NCBI GenBank assembly: GCA_937967665.1
Contig: CALBSZ010000264.1
Location: forward strand, 1-26,739
Source: an uncultured Planctomycetaceae bacterium
Lineage (GTDB): Bacteria; Planctomycetota; Planctomycetia; Pirellulales; Pirellulaceae
Direction: 5' to 3'
DNA: 26,739 nucleotides
The position numbers and the translations under genes are program-made. Of the stretch, positions 1 to 7,662 are shown piece by piece. The notes below the pieces were generated by a model that searched no databases, was not told the origin of the DNA, and was given only the letters and a program-made list of their open reading frames with translations. How positions within the stretch are numbered: position 1 is the first letter of the stretch; each line of letters begins with the position of its first letter.

Positions 1-1489
1 ATATTTCCTTGGCCTTGCTGGTCCACTGGTCTGTCGCGGGGGGCGCGGCTTTGGCAACTTCATGGGATGTCGCTGGCACCGACTGCGGCGACGCGAAGGC
101 CAGTATACTGCCTTCCGAGGTCACGACGAACAACTTATCGTCGGCGGCCAGCATCCGTTGGGGCGTGCCTTCGATTTCCACGTGCCAGGCGACTTTCGGC
201 TCCGGACTGGACGTGTCGATCGCTTCCACAACACCCGGCCCGCCAGCGTAGAGCTTCCGACCGGCCTTAATGTGAAACTGAAGTTCAGAGGGTAATTCCC
301 AGAGTTCGCGAAAGACCGCACCCAAGTTGTCCGGTACCTCGTCCTTGGCGCGGTAGGACGGGATATTGTCCACCGTCCGTTTTTGAAGGGTGTACGCTGT
401 CAGGTCGCGGGCGACGATGCTCTGGTCACTTTCGTAAATCACGTCGGGGGTCATCACCGGCTGGCTGAAGCGGTCCAGTTCACGCTGATTGGCTCGCTCG
501 ATCTCCAGCCGCGTCCAGCCACCTGGATACAGATTGGGCTTGTAATCCGTCTGGCCGGGCGCGGTCTTTGGCAACCGCTCATCGCTGGGCCGAGTAATGT
601 CGTACAGGTCACCAGCGTGGCTGAGGTATTTGCCGGCGCCAGCCACAAACCAGCAGCCCTTAGGCAACCCCAGTCGTCCGCCCCAGCCCATCGAGTACTT
701 GTGGAGTTCACCCGTTTTCAGATCAAGGAACGCCGGCAGTTGCGCCCCGCAGGGAACGATCAACCGATCATCAACAATCGCAAGGTAACCTTGCGGCGTC
801 AAACCCGAGTACTGCCCAACGCCGTGGTCCCAGTTGCTATTCGGGATGTGATCGCCCTCGGCATTCGACCAGACGGCCTTTCCCGACTGGGCGTCCACGG
901 CGTGCACGAAAACGCCCTCGGTCGGCCACATTCCCGCGGCAAAGTAAACCACGCCATCCGCCAGCACGGGACCGCCGCGAGCGGGAAACAGCGAGATCAG
1001 TCGCCCGTGGCCGATGACCTTGCGGTCCTGTTTCTCCGCGGGCAGGCCGCGAAACTTCCAGCGCAGGGAACCATCGTCTGCATTCAGGCAGAAGAGGTAG
1101 CCATCGTCGGAAACAAAGTATACCTTGTCTTCCCAGGCGACAGGCGCAAACCGGACAGGCCCGTCGGCAAAGAACCGCCAACGCTGGTCGCCGGTCTCGG
1201 TATCCAAAGCCGTGACGCTGTCATGGACCATGGAAGGCACGAACATGGTCTGACCGAGCACGACGGGTTCGTAGGAAGCGTCGTACTTGAGCCGCAATTC
1301 GTGAGGAAACGCGGGTTGAGGCGTGGGAAGCGCGCGTGTCCAGCGCAGCTGAAGACCGGCTGGCAGTTCGTGAGGGGACGCCGCCGTACGTCCCACATCA
1401 TAGCGAAACTGCGGCCAGTCGCCAGCCAGCACAGGAACCGGCAGCAGGTTGGCGAAGACAAGTAGCAGGAACGGGAGTCGGCGGTTCAT
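1..1489 (-). CDS. Secreted PQQ-type beta-propeller repeat protein, 3' end beyond the left edge
   Basis: The frame stays open from an ATG at 1489 to the window edge, giving 496 codons with no stop. A GGAGG at 1496-1500 lies 6 nt upstream and fixes this start over an in-frame ATG at 1504 that has no Shine-Dalgarno. Residues 1-23 form a signal peptide (basic start, LLLVF core, VLAG end), followed by DWPQFRYDVGRT, the usual opening of PQQ-like propellers. PQQ blade motifs are visible: ALDTETGDQRW (about 94-104), CLNADDGSLRW (134-144) and AVDAQSGKAVW (197-207). The family folds as an eight-bladed propeller (BamB-like or quinoprotein-like); in planctomycetes such proteins are secreted and mostly uncharacterised. 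The last visible residues are an Ala/Pro/Thr-rich linker, so a further C-terminal domain may follow outside the window. It is not obviously in an operon with anything visible. Family assignment is secure; function is unknown. Confidence 0.85.
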   Translation of the reverse strand, partial: MNRRLPFLLLVFANLLPVPVLAGDWPQFRYDVGRTAASPHELPAGLQLRWTRALPTPQPAFPHELRLKYDASYEPVVLGQTMFVPSMVHDSVTALDTETGDQRWRFFADGPVRFAPVAWEDKVYFVSDDGYLFCLNADDGSLRWKFRGLPAEKQDRKVIGHGRLISLFPARGGPVLADGVVYFAAGMWPTEGVFVHAVDAQSGKAVWSNAEGDHIPNSNWDHGVGQYSGLTPQGYLAIVDDRLIVPCGAQLPAFLDLKTGELHKYSMGWGGRLGLPKGCWFVAGAGKYLSHAGDLYDITRPSDERLPKTAPGQTDYKPNLYPGGWTRLEIERANQRELDRFSQPVMTPDVIYESDQSIVARDLTAYTLQKRTVDNIPSYRAKDEVPDNLGAVFRELWELPSELQFHIKAGRKLYAGGPGVVEAIDTSSPEPKVAWHVEIEGTPQRMLAADDKLFVVTSEGSILAFASPQSVPATSHEVAKAAPPATDQWTSKAKEI

Positions 1490-1890
1490 CAATATCCTCC
1501 GCATGGGCTTGAAGTCGTATCCGACGGGCATGCCCAGGCTCACCAGCCGTCTTGCCGTCGGGCACTCTTGAATCTGCGCGTCGCTTTAACAATGATATTA
1601 CCCGACTTGGATCAACCATGCCATCGTGAAAGGAATGGCACAGGAATGGCACAGGAATGCCGTAACTGAGCGCCCCGGCGAAGCGTGTTCGAAGCCGATC
1701 CGCGGTCCAGGTTCCTGACTCGATGAACCAAGATGTAACTTTTTCAGGCGTGGCCGACAATCCTTGCAGCATTTGCCCATGGGCTCCCGCTGCGGTACAA
1801 CGGGCGTGGCTGTCCGCCCGCGGCGACAGACCAACGTAAACGAGAAGCCAACCGGCGAGAATTCTCCCTCCTATTGACGAAGGAATCCCC
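1490..1890. other. Intergenic region between divergent genes
   Basis: About 400 bases separate the divergent propeller gene (minus) and the phosphatase chimera (plus), so promoters for both should lie here. I see no convincing sigma-70 hexamer pair. The only structure is a short tandem repeat at 1631-1659. Open frames across it on both strands lack family motifs and look like chance readings of GC-rich DNA. Confidence 0.5.
1631..1659. repeat. 11-bp tandem direct repeat, 2.6 copies
   Basis: The 11-mer AGGAATGGCAC occurs at 1631-1641 and 1642-1652, followed by a partial third copy AGGAATG at 1653-1659. It lies in the intergenic region and has no evident role; it may be replication slippage. 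Confidence 0.8.
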
Positions 1891-3711
1891 GTGCATCGCG
1901 TGCTCTTGATCACACTTTTGTTCGCTGCATTGACCGTGCCGCGCTGCTGTCCTGGACAATTCATCGTCGCTCATCGCGGAGCGTCGTATGACGCACCGGA
2001 AAACACACTGGCCGCGTTCCAGTTGGCATGGGAACGGGGAGCCGATGCGATTGAGGGTGAGTTTCACGACCGGCCGGCATGGATCCGGACGGCCCTGCCA
2101 ACTTCGGAGTCAGCGCCGCAGTTGGACCTGATTCGACAGCTTCAGAAGCAGGCGGTCGAACGGGGGCACTCGCCGGCGGCCCACTGGGGCTGGAAGCCGG
2201 AAACGTATTCGCTATGGACCACTCACTCGAATCGCCTGACCCCGGTCTACACGTTCGGCACCAAGGGCGCAGGCAAGGGCATCGACCTCGATGGTTATCA
2301 GGGAGCCAACAGCCTGTACCGTGACGAGACGAAGGTCACGCGGCTGTACGGCAGACCGACATCACGCACGGTCAATTCACAGGCCGAGTATCTCGACCAG
2401 ACGAACATTTTTGATATCCAGCGAGCTGCCCTCGAAGCAGGAAAGAAGCACATCTTCCTCGTGATATTCGACGGGATGGACTGGCAAACCACCCAGGCCG
2501 CCGCAATCTACAACGAGCAGCGGATTGGCTATGCGGCCGGACGAGGGACCGGCACGCATTTCCAGGAGTACTCGGCCGGCGGCACGTCGCAATTCGGCTT
2601 CATGGTGACGAGCCCGCATAACGATGGCACGCGCGTCGATGTCAACTCGCAGTCCGTCGCCAATCCCGGAGGCACGGTTCCCGGCGGTTACGACGTTTCG
2701 CGCGGCGGACCCGATCCGTGGACGCCGGCTAGCGACCTGCCGTATCTCGCGTCAATGCCGAGAAACGCGGCCAACCGTCATACCTACACCGATTCCGCGT
2801 CATCGGCTACCAGTATGACCAGCGGCATCAAGACCTACAACGCCGCGATCAACGTCGATGCTGCCGGCAACCGCGTGCCCACGATCGCTCACATGGCGCA
2901 AACGGAGGGCTACGCCATCGGCGCTGTCACAAACGTTCCGATTAGTCACGCGACGCCTGCCGCGGCCTATTCGCACAACGTACATCGCAACGACTATCAG
3001 GATCTCACTCGCGACCTGCTCGGATTGGCATCGATCAGTCACCCGAAGCAACCTTTACGCGGACTGGAGGTACTGATCGGAGGAGGCTACGGGGCGGAAC
3101 GTAGCAAAGACAGCGGGCAAGGAAGGAATTTTGTTGCCGGCAATGTGTATCTCACCGACGCTGACCTGCGGACCGTGGATGTCGAGCACGGGGGTCGATA
3201 CGTCGTCGCGCTGCGAACCGCGGGCGTCTCCGGGGCGGAGCGTCTGGCGGAAGCCGCTGCGCAAGCGCGGAAGTCATCGCAGCGCCTGCTCGGCTTCTAC
3301 GGCGTCGGTTCCGAGAAGGGCCATTTGCCGTTCCAGACAGCCGACGGGAATTTTGATCCGACGATCGGCCGCCAGAAGACCGCGGAAAAGTACACTCCCG
3401 CTGACATTTCGGAAAACCCCACGCTGGCCGACATGACGCGCGCCGCACTCGACGTCCTGGATGCCCATGAGAAGGGGTTCTGGCTGATGGTCGAAGCCGG
3501 TGATGTCGACTGGGCCAACCACGACAACAACCTGGATAACGCGATCGGAGCGGTCAATAGCGGCGACGCAGCCGTCCGGGTAATCACCGACTGGGTCGAA
3601 CAGAATAGCAACTGGCAGGAGAGTGTGATGATCGTCACCGCCGACCACGGCCACTATCTGGTCCTTGATCGTCCTGACCTGCTGATTCAAACGGACTCCG
3701 CAGCGGATTAA
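1891..3711 (+). CDS. Secreted alkaline phosphatase fused to an N-terminal GDPD fragment
   Basis: GTG start with AAGGA 7-8 nt upstream; 606 residues. Residues 1-22 are a signal peptide. Residues 24-59 match the start of glycerophosphodiester phosphodiesterases: FIVAHRGAS (H29, R30), PENT (36-39) and GADAIEGEFH (50-59). The match stops there and the rest of the GDPD barrel is absent. From about residue 76 the protein is an alkaline-phosphatase superfamily enzyme: HSNRLTPVYTFG, metal Asp in VIFDGMD (D194), nucleophile in YTDSASSAT (S302), HATPA (H353, T355), MVEAGDVDWANH (E535, D540, H544) and VTADHGH (D585, H586). It should hydrolyse phosphate monoesters outside the cytoplasmic membrane. Only 20 residues follow H586, whereas the last zinc ligand of E. 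coli PhoA (H412) lies 42 residues after its H370, so the C-terminal ligand may be missing. It appears to be an in-frame fusion of two phosphate-scavenging genes. Whether the enzyme is active is unclear. Confidence 0.85.
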   Translation: MHRVLLITLLFAALTVPRCCPGQFIVAHRGASYDAPENTLAAFQLAWERGADAIEGEFHDRPAWIRTALPTSESAPQLDLIRQLQKQAVERGHSPAAHWGWKPETYSLWTTHSNRLTPVYTFGTKGAGKGIDLDGYQGANSLYRDETKVTRLYGRPTSRTVNSQAEYLDQTNIFDIQRAALEAGKKHIFLVIFDGMDWQTTQAAAIYNEQRIGYAAGRGTGTHFQEYSAGGTSQFGFMVTSPHNDGTRVDVNSQSVANPGGTVPGGYDVSRGGPDPWTPASDLPYLASMPRNAANRHTYTDSASSATSMTSGIKTYNAAINVDAAGNRVPTIAHMAQTEGYAIGAVTNVPISHATPAAAYSHNVHRNDYQDLTRDLLGLASISHPKQPLRGLEVLIGGGYGAERSKDSGQGRNFVAGNVYLTDADLRTVDVEHGGRYVVALRTAGVSGAERLAEAAAQARKSSQRLLGFYGVGSEKGHLPFQTADGNFDPTIGRQKTAEKYTPADISENPTLADMTRAALDVLDAHEKGFWLMVEAGDVDWANHDNNLDNAIGAVNSGDAAVRVITDWVEQNSNWQESVMIVTADHGHYLVLDRPDLLIQTDSAAD

Positions 3712-3919
3712 CCCGTTCGCACATCCTTCTCGCGTCTTACCACCCTCCCGAATCAGCAGGATGTGCGGCGAGCGACGCAGAGCTCTTCCCCGATGCAGGG
3801 TCAGCGTGCTGCCGCATCGCAGGCATCCGCATCCGGCGACGGTGCCGCTCTCCAAAGCCGTAGCGGGCATGCTTTTCGCAACGACGGTGATGGAGCGGCG
3901 TCATTCGGGAGCATCGCGG

Positions 3920-3948
3920 TTGACATCAATGCAGGCGCTGGCTATAAA
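3920..3948 (+). promoter_or_regulatory. Sigma-70-type promoter of the nsrR-like gene
   Basis: TTGACA (3920-3925) is a perfect -35 hexamer; a 17-nt spacer leads to TATAAA (3943-3948), a 5/6 match to the -10. The predicted start of transcription is near 3955, about 33 nt before the ATG at 3988. The region is AT-rich against a GC-rich background. The -10 touches the NsrR-like operator. Confidence 0.75.
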
Positions 3949-3970
3949 AGATGCTAAACCAATGCCTATT
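3948..3970 (+). promoter_or_regulatory. Putative NsrR operator overlapping the -10
   Basis: AAGATGC (3948-3954), nine bases, then GCCTATT (3964-3970). The left half matches the known enterobacterial NsrR half-site AAGATGC exactly, the right half matches GCATCTT at 5 of 7 positions, and the 9-nt spacing equals the consensus. It begins in the last base of the -10 and covers the likely transcription start, so binding would repress. A second dyad, GCTAAA (3953-3958) with TTTAGC (3969-3974), overlaps it and is an alternative target. Confidence 0.55.
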
Positions 3971-3987
3971 TAGCTTATTTAGTCGAA

Positions 3988-4419
3988 ATGCGATTGACGA
4001 CCCATACTGACTTTGCCCTGCGGACGCTGATGTTTCTGGCGACGACGGCGGAACGGGCAACGGTGGCTAAGGTCGGTCAGTTGTATGGTGTGTCGACAAA
4101 CCACATAGCGAAGGTGGTCAACCAGCTTTCGCGGCTCGGCTACGTCCGTAGCATCCGCGGAATCGGTGGTGGCATCGAACTGGCCCGACAGCCTGTCGAC
4201 ATTTGCCTCGGTGAAGTAATCGAAGCATTCGAAGGCAACATGCACCTGCTCGAATGCGTGACGACCGAGGACGTTTGTGCGATCCAATCTTTTTGCAAGC
4301 TCAAAGGAGTACTAGCCGAAGCCGAACGAGTGCAGCTGGAATACCTGAATGGCGTCTCCTTAGCCGACGTCGTACCCAAGAAGCGGCAGCTGGACCGTAT
4401 CCGTTCACACCGCTCGTAG
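3988..4419 (+). CDS. nsrR: Rrf2-family regulator, NsrR-like nitric oxide sensor
   Basis: 143 residues. The winged-helix Rrf2 domain opens with MRLTTHTDFALRTLMFLA, followed by YGVSTNHIAKVVNQLSRLGYV and the wing RGIGGGIEL. This reads closely like NsrR (TDYGLR, YGVSRNH, KIINQLSRAGYV in E. coli). Three cysteines, C90, C97 and C103 (C-X6-C-X5-C), sit where NsrR and IscR bind their Fe-S cluster. NsrR represses genes for nitric oxide and nitrosative stress until NO destroys the cluster. The upstream promoter and NsrR-like operator argue for autoregulation. The Shine-Dalgarno is poor, so translation may be weak. Downstream are a haem protein and a siroheme reductase in the same direction. IscR and RsrR-type members are the alternatives; the helix sequence favours NsrR. 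Confidence 0.82.
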   Translation: MRLTTHTDFALRTLMFLATTAERATVAKVGQLYGVSTNHIAKVVNQLSRLGYVRSIRGIGGGIELARQPVDICLGEVIEAFEGNMHLLECVTTEDVCAIQSFCKLKGVLAEAERVQLEYLNGVSLADVVPKKRQLDRIRSHRS

Positions 4420-4491
4420 ACAGCTGTGTCAGCGAAAGCAAGCTTCCTCCCACCTTCCTGCCAACCCTTTACTTCGTTGAAAGAAAGCGTA

Positions 4492-5052
4492 ATGAAACAA
4501 TGCCCTGACCTTATCGTACGTATTCCAGGAATCGCTTCAGCCGCCGCCATGAGCCTGCTGTTCGTTGGCAGCGCCGACGTCGCCAAGGCCGCGGAGAAAG
4601 CGCGTGCAACAAAGCCGAGTGAGGCGGCAGTCGAGCGATCGCGAAAGGCGGTTCAAACACTAGACAATATTTTCAAGCAAACCATCGTGTTGATCACAGA
4701 CAAGTACGTCCACGATGAAGACGACTTCGCAGCGGGCAGCGCCGCAGTCCTGCTATTCAAGAACATTTCGAAGTCCGGCGATACCAAGGTGCGGCTAATC
4801 GACGCGACGGGCGCGCCTTACGACGACGAAAATGTTGCAAATGACGACTTCGAGCGAGAAGGTATTCGGCGGTTGAAAGCCGGCGACGCGGTCTACGAAC
4901 AAGTCGTGGTCACGAATGGCCAACACCAGCTGCGAACATTGACTGCCGTCCCCGTAGTCATGCAGAAGTGCGTCATGTGTCACGAACATTACGCCGACGC
5001 GAAGAAGGGCGAGCCTATCGGCGCGATCAGTTATACCGTGCCCATCGAATGA
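4492..5052 (+). CDS. Tll0287-like (DUF3365) c-type haem protein
   Basis: 186 residues from ATG 4492, 72 nt after nsrR. An in-frame GTG at 4426 would put 22 residues ahead of the signal peptide, so 4492 is preferred. Residues 1-34 form a signal peptide (ALA/GAA-rich core, AKAAEKA processing region). The rest matches the Tll0287-like domain: a long N-terminal helix, a PAS-like beta sheet (TKVRLIDATG, 98-107) and a C-terminal CVMCH haem c motif (C160, C163, H164), ending GEPIGAISYTVPIE. These are periplasmic single-haem proteins proposed to sense gases or redox state; the function is not established. Its position directly after an NsrR-like gene suggests a role in NO or nitrite response. A truncated relative lies at 7663-7931. 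Confidence 0.8.
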   Translation: MKQCPDLIVRIPGIASAAAMSLLFVGSADVAKAAEKARATKPSEAAVERSRKAVQTLDNIFKQTIVLITDKYVHDEDDFAAGSAAVLLFKNISKSGDTKVRLIDATGAPYDDENVANDDFEREGIRRLKAGDAVYEQVVVTNGQHQLRTLTAVPVVMQKCVMCHEHYADAKKGEPIGAISYTVPIE

Positions 5053-5308
5053 CAAAGCGAGTGAGTCTGGCGACAACGGACAATGCGTTGGGGCGTCGGC
5101 CTTGGCGTTTGAGTCTCCCCAGCGGACGACGCGATTGCCTGCCATGAAAGGAAAGACTGGGACGAAGTTCGTGAACAGCGCGGCCGCTTGCCGGAGCTGG
5201 AAACGCGGAGCGTGTATAGCGGACAGCCGGTACCACAAACGCAGCGCGCCCGTGCGGGATCGCGAAGCGAACGCGGGCCAGTAGAGTGTCGTAAAGGAAG
5301 CAACGCAA

Positions 5309-7099
5309 GTGGAAAAGAAGTCCAAAATCGAGCACATCAAGGAAACGAGCGTGGGCCTGCGCGGTTCGATCGCCGCGGAACTGGCGAACGATAGCGACCA
5401 CGTGAGCGACGCGACGACGAAGCTGCTGAAATTCCACGGCACCTACCAGCAGGACAACCGCGACTCGCGAAAAGAGCGTCGCCAGCGGGGGCTCGGAAAA
5501 GAATACATTTTCATGGTGCGGAACCGGATTCCGGGAGGAAAGATTACGGCCGAGCAGTTCCTGGGCGAATTGGATATCGCCGACGAGTTTGGAGATGGCA
5601 CGCTGCGGATCACCACGCGGCAGGGGATTCAGCTTCACGGCGTCGTGAAAGGGAATCTTTGGAACACGATTAACGCCATCAATCAGACCAAGCTCTCGAC
5701 GCAATCGGCCTGCGGCGATGTTGAACGAAATGTTGTCTGCTGTCCTGCGCCCTTTCGTCACAATGCAATTCGCGGCCAGTTGCAGCATTACGCCGATTCC
5801 ATTGCAGATCATCTTCGTCCTAGGACTCGTTCCTATCATGAAATCTGGCTGCAGGAGCTCGCGACAGGTAACAAACACCAAATCGTGGGCCCGCCGAATC
5901 AAACCGAACACGACCCGATCTACGGCAAGGCTTACTTGCCGCGCAAATTCAAGACGGGCATCGCATTGTGTGACGACAACTGCATTGATATTTATGCCCA
6001 AGACGCCGGGTTGCTGGCCGTCACTCGCGAAAACGCTCTGGTTGGGTTCAATGTCCTTGTGGGCGGTGGCATGGGCACGACGCCCAGCAACGACAATTGC
6101 TTCCCCGCGCTGGCTAAGCGGATGGCATTCATCGCGCCCGAGCATGCTTTGCCGGTCCTGACCGCGATTGTGCTTGTGCAACGCGACTTCGGCAATCGCG
6201 CAAACCGCCATCAGGCACGTATGAAGTACCTGATTCACAAATGGGGCCTGGCCAGATTCAAGTCCAAAGTCGAGGAGTATCTTCCTCAAGCCGAGTCGAT
6301 CTGCGGAATTCCGAAAGGAACCGTGCCGCATCCTCTGGCGGATCCCGATCCGGCCGACGTGACTCAGCATGCCGACCACCTGGGCTGGCACGAACAGGGC
6401 GATGGGAAATGGTTTTTCGGCCTGCCGATCGAAAACGGTCGCGTGAAAGACGACGGCCAAATGCGGCTCAGGAGCGCGCTCCGCCAGATCTTCGCACGCC
6501 TTCAGCCAGACGCCCGGCTGACCGCGCAACAGAACGTCCTGCTCTGCGATCTGGCGGAGTCTACAAGGCCGGAAATCGAGCAAATACTGAGCACATACGG
6601 AGTTCCGACGGCCGCTTCCATGAGCAACGTCCGCCGGCATTCCTTCGCCTGTCCAGCGCTGCCGACTTGCGGTCTGGCGATTACGGAAAGCGAACGTGTC
6701 ATGCCGAAGTTGATCGCCGAGTTGGAGGCGGAATTGAGCCGGCTGGGGTTGGCCGACGAGCAGTTCACCGTGAGGATGACCGGCTGCCCCAACGGATGCG
6801 CCCGGCCGTACAACGCCGATATCGGGCTCGTCGGCCGCAGTGTGGACGGCAAGACGGGAGAAGGAAAATACACCATCTTCGTCGGCGGCAACCTGATCGG
6901 CACCCGGATCAATGTCGTTTATAAGGACTTGGTCCCGTTGAGCCGGATTGTCAGCGAGCTGCAGCCGCTGCTGTTGCACTACAAGCGTGCCAGGCGTGAC
7001 GCCGAAACATTGGGCGACTTCTGCAACCGAGTCGGGATCGAAGAGCTGCTGCGTTTCGACGGAAAACAGCAGGAACGGGATGACGCCGCCGTGATTTGA
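5309..7099 (+). CDS. cysI: Assimilatory sulfite/nitrite reductase hemoprotein (siroheme, 4Fe-4S)
   Basis: 596 residues; GTG start with GGAAG at 5296-5300, 8 nt upstream. The enzyme reduces sulfite to sulfide (or nitrite to ammonia) with six electrons at a siroheme coupled to a 4Fe-4S cluster in the cytoplasm. The cluster/siroheme cysteines are C448, C454, C493 and C497; the spacings 6, 39 and 4 equal those of E. coli CysI (434, 440, 479, 483). The substrate-pocket basic residues are present: R104 in TTRQGIQ, R174 in RSYHEIWL, and K213 and K215 in YLPRKFK. The length matches the family (E. coli 570). No cysJ flavoprotein is nearby, so the donor is probably ferredoxin or a distant reductase. 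The 256-nt gap upstream has no clear promoter. Sulfite reductase is favoured by sequence; the NsrR context leaves nitrite possible. Confidence 0.88.
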   Translation: MEKKSKIEHIKETSVGLRGSIAAELANDSDHVSDATTKLLKFHGTYQQDNRDSRKERRQRGLGKEYIFMVRNRIPGGKITAEQFLGELDIADEFGDGTLRITTRQGIQLHGVVKGNLWNTINAINQTKLSTQSACGDVERNVVCCPAPFRHNAIRGQLQHYADSIADHLRPRTRSYHEIWLQELATGNKHQIVGPPNQTEHDPIYGKAYLPRKFKTGIALCDDNCIDIYAQDAGLLAVTRENALVGFNVLVGGGMGTTPSNDNCFPALAKRMAFIAPEHALPVLTAIVLVQRDFGNRANRHQARMKYLIHKWGLARFKSKVEEYLPQAESICGIPKGTVPHPLADPDPADVTQHADHLGWHEQGDGKWFFGLPIENGRVKDDGQMRLRSALRQIFARLQPDARLTAQQNVLLCDLAESTRPEIEQILSTYGVPTAASMSNVRRHSFACPALPTCGLAITESERVMPKLIAELEAELSRLGLADEQFTVRMTGCPNGCARPYNADIGLVGRSVDGKTGEGKYTIFVGGNLIGTRINVVYKDLVPLSRIVSELQPLLLHYKRARRDAETLGDFCNRVGIEELLRFDGKQQERDDAAVI

Positions 7100-7112
7100 A
7101 AGGCAGTCGGAG

Positions 7113-7634
7113 ATGTTCGATGCTCCAGGCAATCACACGTTTCATCTCGATATTGTCCACACCAGCGACGCCGCCAGGGGTCGCGTGGCGGTGTGCATCG
7201 CCTTGGAAGTCAATCCGCCGGACGACATGGCCCTTTGGCTGCCGTCTCTCGCGCCAAGCGGCGCAGCCTGGAAACGGTTCTCCTGCGACGACCACGAATG
7301 GTTCGATTTCTGCCGCCTTTACCAATTCGAACTTCAGAAGCGCAAATGTCAGTGCGAACGCCTCCGATCGCTTGCTCACAAACGTTCACTGGCGCTCACC
7401 TACCAGGCTGGTGACGCCACACACAATGTGGCTGTCGCCATGAAGCAACACCTGGAACTTCTGGAGTGCGAGCGGCGTTACGACGCCGGCTGGATCATCG
7501 GCGGTCTTACGTGGCCGGTTAGAGATGAGATTGTACGTTGCGGTGGCTTGTGGTTCGCCCGACACAAGGCATGGACGATGCCCAATCGCGCATCCTGGAA
7601 GTACATTCACTCGCTGCTGCCAGGCGATTTTTGA
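7113..7634 (+). CDS. Divergent DUF488-family protein with C-terminal extension
   Basis: 173 residues, starting 13 nt after the cysI-like gene, so co-transcription is likely. Residues 40-75 (LWLPSLAPSGAAWKRFSCDD, then FCRLYQFEL) align by eye with the DUF488 (YeaO-like) block W-L-x-x-LAPS-x-x-L-x-x-WF-x-H-D. Residues 91-113 (ALTYQAGDATHNVAVAMKQHL) match its TLLY-A-x-D-x-x-HN-A-V-x-L segment. The N-terminal family motif DRxWPRG is not preserved. Residues 124-166 (W-I-I-G-G-L-T-W-P-V-R-D, GGLWFARHKAW) resemble the small motif in which a cell aligns TYPVKDxLKxLGGRWDxxKKAW (DUF5710-like), an addition unusual for DUF488. Eight cysteines, including CQC at 79-81, suggest redox or metal chemistry. No biochemical function is established for DUF488. 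Confidence 0.65.
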   Translation: MFDAPGNHTFHLDIVHTSDAARGRVAVCIALEVNPPDDMALWLPSLAPSGAAWKRFSCDDHEWFDFCRLYQFELQKRKCQCERLRSLAHKRSLALTYQAGDATHNVAVAMKQHLELLECERRYDAGWIIGGLTWPVRDEIVRCGGLWFARHKAWTMPNRASWKYIHSLLPGDF

Positions 7635-7662
7635 CATTCTCAGTGACACGAGGAACTTGGAT

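Noticed and set aside
383..1465. 360-codon plus-strand frame over the propeller gene
   Set aside because: The minus-strand frame has a signal peptide, PQQ motifs and a Shine-Dalgarno; the plus frame has none.
5053..5308. Possible small gene between the haem protein and the cysI-like gene
   Set aside because: Short frames (such as 5188-5394) run into the reductase gene and lack a ribosome site or homology that I recognise.
5027..7132. Very long open frame (701 codons) antisense to the cysI-like gene
   Set aside because: It has no family motif and covers a sense frame with exact siroheme-cluster spacing. Long antisense frames are expected in GC-rich genes with strong third-position bias.
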